Virus record (IMG/VR): IMGVR_UViG_3300006921_000180 | Coordinates: 1 to 22,323 of that record | DNA from: a virus | Length of the DNA stretch: 22,323 nt | Reading direction: 5' to 3' (one strand) | Notes under the pieces: model-generated | Databases searched by the model: none | Told to the model about the DNA's origin: nothing | Seen by the model: the letters and a program-made list of their open reading frames with translations, nothing else | Shown here: piece after piece, positions 16,789 to 22,323 of the stretch | How positions within the stretch are numbered: the first letter of the stretch is position 1 | How the letters are laid out: each line of letters starts with the position of its first letter | Position numbers and translations under genes: made by a program

Positions 16789-17892
16789 TTAATCAAGTAA
16801 GTATATCAAGTTCTTTTTGCCGTCTAATATAGCGTTGGCTTCTGTTGTTAGAATCTCATGTTTTTTAGTTATATCTATGTTAGAGCCTGTTTCAGCAATT
16901 AATATAGTATTATCATCAGTAACTAATATTTCTGCGGCTACAAGTTTAGTCGTTGCTTCATGTATAGATGAAGGGACTCTACCTCTACCTCTTTCATATG
17001 TTACTCTTATTGAATGATTAGTGTGATAAGGATAATTTGTTCTAAAGAATATCTTTCCTTCTTCATTAATAACCCAATATTCTTCAGTCCTACCACTTGT
17101 TTGATTATCAGTAAATGAATAACTTGTTGTATCTGTTCCTAATAACTGATTTAAAGTGCATATAGTCCCTGCATCTGAAGGTAACTTAGAAGAAATATAA
17201 ACAGATTTACCATCTTCTGTTGGACAAGCATAGAAAAAATCAGATATGTTTCTTGTATCTGTAGTGTTTCTTGTTTGTTTTTGAGTCTTTTGTCCAGTAA
17301 ACGGTGCTGTTTTTGAAGGATATACTTCATTAATTGCGGCACATATTTCTAATACAGTTGTTTTTTGTCCAAAGTGGTCGTAAAAACCATTCGCAGTATT
17401 CTCAGTTAATTCAAAGGTAAGCCCACCAACACCAAATGTTAGTTTGAATGTTCCTGTTTGTGCTGTTGTAGGTGGAGTATAAGTGCAAGAAGCCGATGCC
17501 ATATCAACATAAGTATCTCCTTGCCATACTTCTAATCTTAATATCTTTCTAATCTTCTCACTATTTAGTTGAATGAAACCAACATAGTCTTTACTAGTCC
17601 TAACAGGGTATGCACCTTGTTGATATGGGTCAAAATTATGAACTTCTTTTTCTATTATTTCCGGCCTAAAAGACATCTTTAATTTTTCATCAATTCTACC
17701 TTCAGTCCTTTTAATTATTTTACCTACTGCTGTTATATCTGGAGTAGAAGTGCTTGTAAATGCACCACATTGTAATAAATCTGATACATCAGTATGAGTA
17801 GTATAGTATCCTATACCTTCTAAATAATCTCCAATATTTTGAGTGCCTGATAAAGTTGGAAGATAGTCGCTTTCTGTTTTTAGTCTACTCAT
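16789..17892 (-). CDS. Head-tail connector / adaptor-like protein (367 aa)
   Basis: Two ends look like the helical head-tail adaptor (gp6 type). Residues 48-75 (TPDITAVGKIIKRTEGRIDEKLKMSFRP) read as a typical adaptor helix. Residues 295-367 contain IRVTYERGRGRVPSSIHEATTKLVAAEIL plus a C-terminal helix. Between them lies a beta-rich insert at about 135-265, with GTFKLTFGVGGLTFELTEN and TTVLEICAAINE, reminiscent of the insert in the tail tube protein. The usual adaptor is 100-200 residues, so the insert explains the size. The start ATG overlaps the upstream TGA (ATGA at 17892-17889). It probably joins portal to tail. Confidence 0.6.
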   Translation of the reverse strand: MSRLKTESDYLPTLSGTQNIGDYLEGIGYYTTHTDVSDLLQCGAFTSTSTPDITAVGKIIKRTEGRIDEKLKMSFRPEIIEKEVHNFDPYQQGAYPVRTSKDYVGFIQLNSEKIRKILRLEVWQGDTYVDMASASCTYTPPTTAQTGTFKLTFGVGGLTFELTENTANGFYDHFGQKTTVLEICAAINEVYPSKTAPFTGQKTQKQTRNTTDTRNISDFFYACPTEDGKSVYISSKLPSDAGTICTLNQLLGTDTTSYSFTDNQTSGRTEEYWVINEEGKIFFRTNYPYHTNHSIRVTYERGRGRVPSSIHEATTKLVAAEILVTDDNTILIAETGSNIDITKKHEILTTEANAILDGKKNLIYLLD

Positions 17893-19841
17893 TGTATCGC
17901 CTTCTGTAAGTCATTTAATTGTTTTTTAATGTAGAATAGAATTGTATTTGTTCTACTATCAATGTAAACCCGTTGTCCTCCGGCATCTGTTCCACCCATT
18001 AAATTAGTTTTACTGCCATATGTCTCTTTATCAGGATTGAAAGTATAAGCACCTGATAGTTTATATTTTTCAGCACTTCCTGTAGCCATACTTCTTTTTT
18101 CTGGCTTTCTCTCACTATGCATTCGTCCTATTTTATATTCAGTAGATACAGCATATGATACGCTTACTAAACTAAATACATCATATATATTCTCTAATAT
18201 ATATTCAGCATTACCACTTATACTTATATCCTCATCATTTAGTAAATCCTCTCTTCCTTTTCTCTCTTCATCTGTTGGGTGAACAACTGATAATACAATA
18301 ACCATAGTGCCTACTTTGTTTGGTATTAATGCCCTATCTAAATGGTTTTTTAATTCTCTTGAATTAGATGCCCCATTTTTTAAATCAATTACAGCAGTCT
18401 CTAAATTAGTCCAACTGTTATTAGTAAAGAATGTTTTATCTGAATCCTTGTTATGTAATATAGAACGGTTTTTTGTTGGCAATACATTACTTCTATCTTT
18501 TCTAGTTTTAACTGTTTCTTTAGTATATTGTGCCTGTTCAAACTCATTCATACCTAATGGTTTTTTCATATTAGATTTAAACTCTACAACATCACTTATC
18601 AATGCCTTTTCCCTTTTAATAAATCCTTTTTTGCCAGGGACTTTACCCTCGTCTAAAAGAGCGTCATATGCTGTTTGTGTCATAACACCTGCATCAAGCA
18701 TTTCACCTGCTAATTGAGCAATTTCATCCATTTGACCTTCCCTAAATTGTCTAACTATTTCTTCTGCATCCAAATCTCCACTAGATACTTCATCTTCATA
18801 ATCAAATTGTTTTTCTTCATGTAAAGTATTCCATGCGATTTTAAGATTTATTCTTTCTAGTGTTTCTTCTTCTAATTCAGATAATGTATAATCAGGATGA
18901 GGATTGTATACTTTTATATTACTATAATCATATTTATCATCTTCCTTAATTTCATCCTCTGGCATGTTTTCTTCTTTAATAATTAATTCTAAAGACTTTT
19001 TAATTTTCTTTGCTTGTTCCATTGCTTCTGCTAATGCTTGTTCGGTATTATCCCTACTACCCTGTTTATCTTTAGGCGCAGTTGGGGCTATATCTCCTCT
19101 TCTACCTCTTAAAACTTCAACTGATATACCTGCTTCCTCAAACAATTTCTCCATTATTCTTTGAAAATCTATTTCAATAACATATTCTTGTTCTTGAAAT
19201 GTAGCCTTATGAGTTCCATAACGTAGTGGTAATTTAACAGGGGATTTATTACTTACTTCAATGGTAAAATAACGATTGCCATCATCCGTAGTATTTATTT
19301 TTTCTAAAGCAGGTTCATAAGGAAGTTGTTTATCAGATGCTTGCCATATCTTTTTACTTTCCATGCCTTTTGTATGTGAAGACATTATATGGTCTGTGCC
19401 TATTTCAGTATTAACATCTGAAACTCTAACAGTTTTACCTTCATCAGTTAGTCCAGATTCTCCAGATAATGCTCTTTCTATTTGTTCATAATTACCAACG
19501 TATGGTTTTAATTTTTCTAATAATTCTGCTGTTGTTAATTCCTGTATTGCTTTCCAAGCATAATCAACATGTAGTTTATATTCGTTTTCATCAAAATCTA
19601 AATCTTTATCTTCTTCAGCAACCTTATTCATAAAACTAGGCATTAAAAAATAAGTTAAATCATCTTCTATATCATTATAGTTATTATCACTAAATGGAGA
19701 ACAAATGTATTGTAGCATTAATTTAAACAATGGGTGATTATCTACATCACCACCTCTCATGCTAGAATCGAGTTCTAACTTTTGTCCTATTGTGTAGTCT
19801 CGTCTACTATATCTAATAGTTACGGGTATGTTGATGTCCAT
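17889..19841 (-). CDS. Large acidic protein of unknown function (650 aa)
   Basis: Not recognised. The protein is hydrophilic and acidic, with no signal peptide or membrane segment. Residues about 265-345 are highly charged and helical (coiled-coil-like), including ALAEAMEQAKKIKKSLELII and a run of acidic residues (PEDEIKEDDKYDY). The C-terminal third alternates strands and helices (GTMVIVLSVVHPTDEERKG, EYILENIYDVFSLVSVSYAV) and ends VYIDSRTNTILFYIKKQ. It lies between the Q/P-rich protein and the adaptor, hence likely a virion or head-assembly protein. GAGGGGT precedes ATG 19841, and its TGA overlaps the next ATG. It could be a neck or internal virion protein; sure only that it is a real gene. 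Confidence 0.8.
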   Translation of the reverse strand: MDINIPVTIRYSRRDYTIGQKLELDSSMRGGDVDNHPLFKLMLQYICSPFSDNNYNDIEDDLTYFLMPSFMNKVAEEDKDLDFDENEYKLHVDYAWKAIQELTTAELLEKLKPYVGNYEQIERALSGESGLTDEGKTVRVSDVNTEIGTDHIMSSHTKGMESKKIWQASDKQLPYEPALEKINTTDDGNRYFTIEVSNKSPVKLPLRYGTHKATFQEQEYVIEIDFQRIMEKLFEEAGISVEVLRGRRGDIAPTAPKDKQGSRDNTEQALAEAMEQAKKIKKSLELIIKEENMPEDEIKEDDKYDYSNIKVYNPHPDYTLSELEEETLERINLKIAWNTLHEEKQFDYEDEVSSGDLDAEEIVRQFREGQMDEIAQLAGEMLDAGVMTQTAYDALLDEGKVPGKKGFIKREKALISDVVEFKSNMKKPLGMNEFEQAQYTKETVKTRKDRSNVLPTKNRSILHNKDSDKTFFTNNSWTNLETAVIDLKNGASNSRELKNHLDRALIPNKVGTMVIVLSVVHPTDEERKGREDLLNDEDISISGNAEYILENIYDVFSLVSVSYAVSTEYKIGRMHSERKPEKRSMATGSAEKYKLSGAYTFNPDKETYGSKTNLMGGTDAGGQRVYIDSRTNTILFYIKKQLNDLQKAIQ

Positions 19842-19850
19842 CTAAACCCC

Positions 19851-20588
19851 TCATGCTAACCAAGCCGCCCATGCCGCACCCTTTTGAATCATCTTTCCTA
19901 GTCCTATACCAGAACCTGGGGGTGTATACGATGGTTGTCCGGTAGCAGGGTCTATCCAATAGGGATTACCCATTGTATCATAACCTTGCGGCGGTACAGG
20001 GTATCCTGATGGATTGTTCATTGCTTGATGTTGTTGTTGCATCATATTATTTGCTTGAACCATTGGGTTTCCTCCACTAATTTGTGCAGGGTTTAATCCA
20101 CCCGCATTAGGTAATCCTTGTTGCGGTTGATATTGTTGTGTAGGTTGTTGATATTGTTGTTGTGGTGCTTGTCCTTGAGGCAAACTAGGAGTAAATCCTT
20201 GAGTCTCTAAATATTGTTGTCTAGCCATTTTTCTTTGAACAACTACCTCGGTATTTACTGCCGCCGCAAGTAATGCTTGAACATCTAATGTAATATTTGC
20301 TTGTGTTATACCATTATAGTCAGTTAAACAATCAGGGTGTATTACCATTTCTCCACTAGAACCTTGAGATAATTTTAGTTTAGAAAGAAGTTGGCTTACT
20401 ACTCTTTCGGTAGTATCTTCCATAAGTTTTTCTAATGCCATCAAAAAACCTTCACCATGATATTCAAAAAACTCTTCTACATGATTTGTTTGTAATGTTA
20501 AAAGGTTATTAGTTGCCTTAAAATTGGCCGCCGATTGTGCGTCTATCGCTGATACTATATTGCTGTTACTTGTTCCTAATAATCCCAT
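19851..20588 (-). CDS. Gln/Pro-rich protein of unknown function (245 aa)
   Basis: Two-part protein. Residues 1-125 are helical, including VEEFFEYHGEGFLMALEKLMED and TTERVVSQLLSKLK. Residues about 130-225 are low complexity, rich in Gln, Pro, Tyr, Gly and Asn (QQQYQQPTQQYQPQQ, YPVPPQGYDTMGNPYW). The end, GKMIQKGAAWAAWLA, is a short amphipathic stretch that might touch a membrane or partner. The disordered Q/P tail resembles flexible linkers of scaffold or capsid-interacting proteins, but there is no firm match. Only one base separates its ATG from the upstream stop, so translation is probably coupled. Confidence 0.75.
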   Translation of the reverse strand: MGLLGTSNSNIVSAIDAQSAANFKATNNLLTLQTNHVEEFFEYHGEGFLMALEKLMEDTTERVVSQLLSKLKLSQGSSGEMVIHPDCLTDYNGITQANITLDVQALLAAAVNTEVVVQRKMARQQYLETQGFTPSLPQGQAPQQQYQQPTQQYQPQQGLPNAGGLNPAQISGGNPMVQANNMMQQQHQAMNNPSGYPVPPQGYDTMGNPYWIDPATGQPSYTPPGSGIGLGKMIQKGAAWAAWLA

Positions 20589-20589
20589 A

Positions 20590-21300
20590 TTATTCTACTC
20601 CTTCTAAAAATACATTGTCTATTTGTTGCGCTAGTGATTCTTCTGGTAATGATTGTTGTTTAATACTAGTGCCTGTTGTCATTAATGATATTACTCTGTT
20701 ATTAATTGCGTGACTTTCCATCGTTAATCTGAATAACTCATCTTCCGGTGTTTCTACCGACATTTGAGGAGGGCGTATAGTCCAACCACTTGCCGACAAT
20801 GCTTCAATATCGGATTGCCTTAATGAAGTTAGCGGTGCAGATTGAAGCATCTTAGGAACAGTCGGTTTAGGAATATATGCACTAAATGACAATCCATGTT
20901 CGTCTGCTATAATTTGTTGTTCTAGCATTTCATATTGTTTATGTAATTGTGCGTGTTTATTACAATATGTTCCTCTCATGGGATAACCTTTTCTAACTTT
21001 GTGTAAAGGTAAAGGGGGTCTAGCAGGGTCTGATGATTCCCATACTTTATGTGTTCCACATACTACACATCTATCTCTAGTATTAAACTTAAATCCTATC
21101 GGCATTTTTAAGAATGTTTTTTTCTCCGGCCATAAAATCTTAACCATTTCTTTAACTTGTTTTTTTGGCTTACTACTTTTGTATTCATATTTCATTACTG
21201 AACCTGCGGCTCTAGCATACTTTATTGGTGGTAAAAACGCATTGTTTACAGTAGCGTTACTTGCACCAATTAAACTTGGGGGTTGGTATGTCATCGTCAT
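20590..21300 (-). CDS. Protein with a Cys2/Cys-His zinc site (236 aa)
   Basis: A likely zinc-binding site is formed by C78-x2-C81 (CVVCG) and C113-x2-H116 (YCNKH), about 31 residues apart, as in treble-clef or zinc-ribbon folds. The N-terminal part is basic (KSSKPKKQVKEMVK), and the segment between the cysteine pairs is Pro/Lys-rich. The C-terminal half (142-236) has two predicted helical parts and a Pro-rich link. It could bind nucleic acid or a protein partner during assembly or regulation. AAGGAG, 10 bases upstream of the ATG, lies inside the preceding 22-codon ORF, whose TGA overlaps this start (ATGA). Exact function unknown. Confidence 0.75.
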   Translation of the reverse strand: MTMTYQPPSLIGASNATVNNAFLPPIKYARAAGSVMKYEYKSSKPKKQVKEMVKILWPEKKTFLKMPIGFKFNTRDRCVVCGTHKVWESSDPARPPLPLHKVRKGYPMRGTYCNKHAQLHKQYEMLEQQIIADEHGLSFSAYIPKPTVPKMLQSAPLTSLRQSDIEALSASGWTIRPPQMSVETPEDELFRLTMESHAINNRVISLMTTGTSIKQQSLPEESLAQQIDNVFLEGVE

Positions 21301-21365
21301 TTATTTCTCTCCTTACATTCTTTACATTGACAAAGCATTCCCATTGAGCAGTTATCTGTTATCAT
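21297..21365 (-). CDS. 22-residue Cys-rich micro-ORF locked between GTPase and zinc protein genes
   Basis: ATG 21365 shares a base with the GTPase stop (TAATG), and its TGA overlaps the next gene's ATG (ATGA, 21300-21297), so it fits the gap exactly. GAGG lies 7 bases before the start. The peptide has four cysteines, C6-x5-C12-x-C14-x2-C17 (LCQCKECKERNK near the end), enough to bind one zinc. It may be a real micro-protein, perhaps working with the zinc-site protein encoded next, or a coupling leader that carries the next gene's AAGGAG. The double overlap argues strongly that ribosomes read it. Confidence 0.6.
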   Translation of the reverse strand: MITDNCSMGMLCQCKECKERNK

Positions 21366-22033
21366 TAGTAGTCCTCTATCATTGTTGTAATTCCTCGATA
21401 AACCATTTCTGCTTCTGACTTTGCACTTACTATATATTTATGAGTCGGTATTCCTTTATCGTTTAGTTTTTGCATTCCGTCTTTAAACGCCTCAAATATT
21501 GGATGTTTTTGTATATCTGTATATTCGTATCGGTCTTTCCAAATATCAAACTTATTCGCCCATACGCCTACTGCTATTGGATAGTCATGTATTTTTTTCT
21601 TACCTGATTTGTTTATTATATCCCAATGGTTTGATGTTATACAATCTACTAAAAACTTCCAACACAATTGCTGTTCTATATCTATATGTTTTGCTAAATG
21701 TCTATCATCAATCATAAAAATAATATATTTTACTTTCCTACGTTTCATGTCTAATAGCCATTCGCCCCAGTATAATGATTCACCTCCTATGTCTGATGTT
21801 CTTATTGTGTGTGTATCTCCATCAATTTTAATTGTTTTCCTAAGCGGTTTATGTGCGCCTACTGTTCTTTCTTTAATTTCTGGAACATCACCTCTAGTCC
21901 GTAGTTGATGATGTAAGGTAGTTTTACCTACTTGAGTAGCACCGTATATTCCAAAAGAATGAGGATTAATTTTTTTCCAAAATAATCCTATTTGTTCAAC
22001 TATAATTATAGCAAAACCTGCCATTACCGACAT
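21365..22033 (-). CDS. Ras/Arf-like small GTPase (222 aa)
   Basis: All five G motifs are present and well spaced: G1 GATQVGKT (31-38), G2 T57 in RTVG, G3 DIGG (81-84), G4 NKFD (160-163) and G5 SAK (203-205). The DxGG form is like Arf, G-alpha and Rag/Gtr proteins, but the residue at the catalytic Gln position is Glu (E85), suggesting slow hydrolysis or another mechanism. Residues 4-19 are hydrophobic (AGFAIIIVEQIGLFW), a possible membrane anchor. GAGG precedes ATG 22033 by 7 bases. It follows a small membrane protein and precedes the Cys-rich micro-ORF. Small GTPases are rare in tailed viruses. It might steer virion assembly, membrane association or a host pathway; the role is unknown. Confidence 0.85.
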   Translation of the reverse strand: MSVMAGFAIIIVEQIGLFWKKINPHSFGIYGATQVGKTTLHHQLRTRGDVPEIKERTVGAHKPLRKTIKIDGDTHTIRTSDIGGESLYWGEWLLDMKRRKVKYIIFMIDDRHLAKHIDIEQQLCWKFLVDCITSNHWDIINKSGKKKIHDYPIAVGVWANKFDIWKDRYEYTDIQKHPIFEAFKDGMQKLNDKGIPTHKYIVSAKSEAEMVYRGITTMIEDY

Positions 22034-22042
22034 ATTAATTCC

Positions 22043-22267
22043 TCAAAATAAATGATGATAAAAGTTCCAAAAACCCTCCCATGCCGAAGCATACATGTTT
22101 ATGCCTAATAGTGGAAGAAAGTGTCCTACACAGAATCCTGTAACTGTTGATATAGCACCCCAAAAATAAAATCTTGCTCTTAGAAACCAAACATCAGCAG
22201 AATGCGCTCTTTGCATATCGTATGCTAGAGCAGTTTCATCCATTCCAAATGCTATTGTTTCCAACAT
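22043..22267 (-). CDS. Small membrane protein (74 aa)
   Basis: A single hydrophobic segment at residues about 33-56 (FYFWGAISTVTGFCVGHFLPLLGI) is preceded by two arginines (RAR), which suggests the N-terminus inside the cell. The C-terminus is aromatic (WEGFWNFYHHLF). There is no signal peptidase motif. Only nine bases separate it from the GTPase gene, so both are probably made together; a membrane anchor or receptor for the GTPase is one idea. A holin is also possible, but the tiny size with one segment and no dual start does not decide it. GTGAT precedes the ATG at moderate strength. Confidence 0.7.
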   Translation of the reverse strand: MLETIAFGMDETALAYDMQRAHSADVWFLRARFYFWGAISTVTGFCVGHFLPLLGINMYASAWEGFWNFYHHLF

Positions 22268-22276
22268 CTATATCAC

Positions 22277-22323
22277 TTAGGGTTCAAGTCTCGCCAGAAA
22301 GGAAGGCTTTACTTCTTGCACAG
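22277..22323 (-). CDS. C-terminal end of an upstream gene (14 residues visible)
   Basis: One minus frame from the window edge reads VQEVKPSFLARLEP and stops at TAA 22279-22277, nine bases before the membrane protein start. The other frames stop too and give less protein-like reads. With so little sequence the product cannot be named; it is listed because gene packing makes a gene end here likely. Confidence 0.4.
   Translation of the reverse strand, partial: VQEVKPSFLARLEP

Noticed and set aside
16787-16796. TTG start for the small neck-region protein
   Set aside because: It would overlap the previous gene by 8 bases and has no better ribosome site than the ATG at 16787; kept only as an alternative.
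22261-22323. Plus-strand ggttcaagtctcgcc resembling a tRNA T-arm
   Set aside because: The required five-base-pair T stem does not form, no D or anticodon arm is seen upstream, and the same bases fit minus-strand gene ends.

Overview
The window is a late structural gene block of a tailed double-stranded DNA virus (Caudoviricetes type), or a provirus of one. It is AT-rich (about one third G+C by eye), almost wholly coding, and every supported gene lies on the minus strand, so transcription runs from right (22323) to left (1). Gene order matches a siphovirus-like neck and tail cassette: connector/adaptor, small neck gene, tail terminator, tail tube, tail-assembly chaperone with a -1 frameshift, tape measure, distal-tail-like protein, LamG-fold protein, giant tail-tip hub, fibre adaptor and a long repeat-bearing fibre. 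No sheath gene, portal, capsid or terminase is seen here. The host cannot be proved from this window. The protein styles resemble uncultured marine viruses, and a marine archaeal host (Marine Group I or II) is plausible but is my inference only.

Right end (about 22323-19851): a C-terminal gene fragment, a small membrane protein, a Ras/Arf-like small GTPase with all five G motifs, a 22-residue cysteine-rich micro-ORF locked between its neighbours, a Cys/His zinc-site protein and a Gln/Pro-rich protein. Middle (19841-16054): a 650-residue orphan, the connector-like adaptor, a small helical protein and the tail terminator. Then the tail tube gene (16037-13902) is followed by the only real gap (13703-13901), holding a hairpin, a TATA-like box and a possible 33-codon ORF.

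The chaperone pair (13702-13146) carries a GGGAAAC slippery heptamer followed by a long stem-loop; the downstream -1 frame is open to the tape measure gene and cannot be reached any other way. The tape measure (508 residues) predicts a tail of very roughly 75 nm. Left of it lie the tail-tip genes. The hub (2239 residues) seems to have its conserved fold split by about 1,200 residues of extra sequence, and a short repeated beta module recurs in it and in the LamG-fold protein. The fibre (892 residues visible, cut by the window edge) contains arrays of a 17-residue repeat with a duplicated 49-residue super-unit.

Genes are packed with TAATG and ATGA overlaps and good Shine-Dalgarno sites, implying translational coupling. 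Two micro-ORFs (24 and 22 codons) fit exactly into such overlaps and would be missed by ordinary gene callers.
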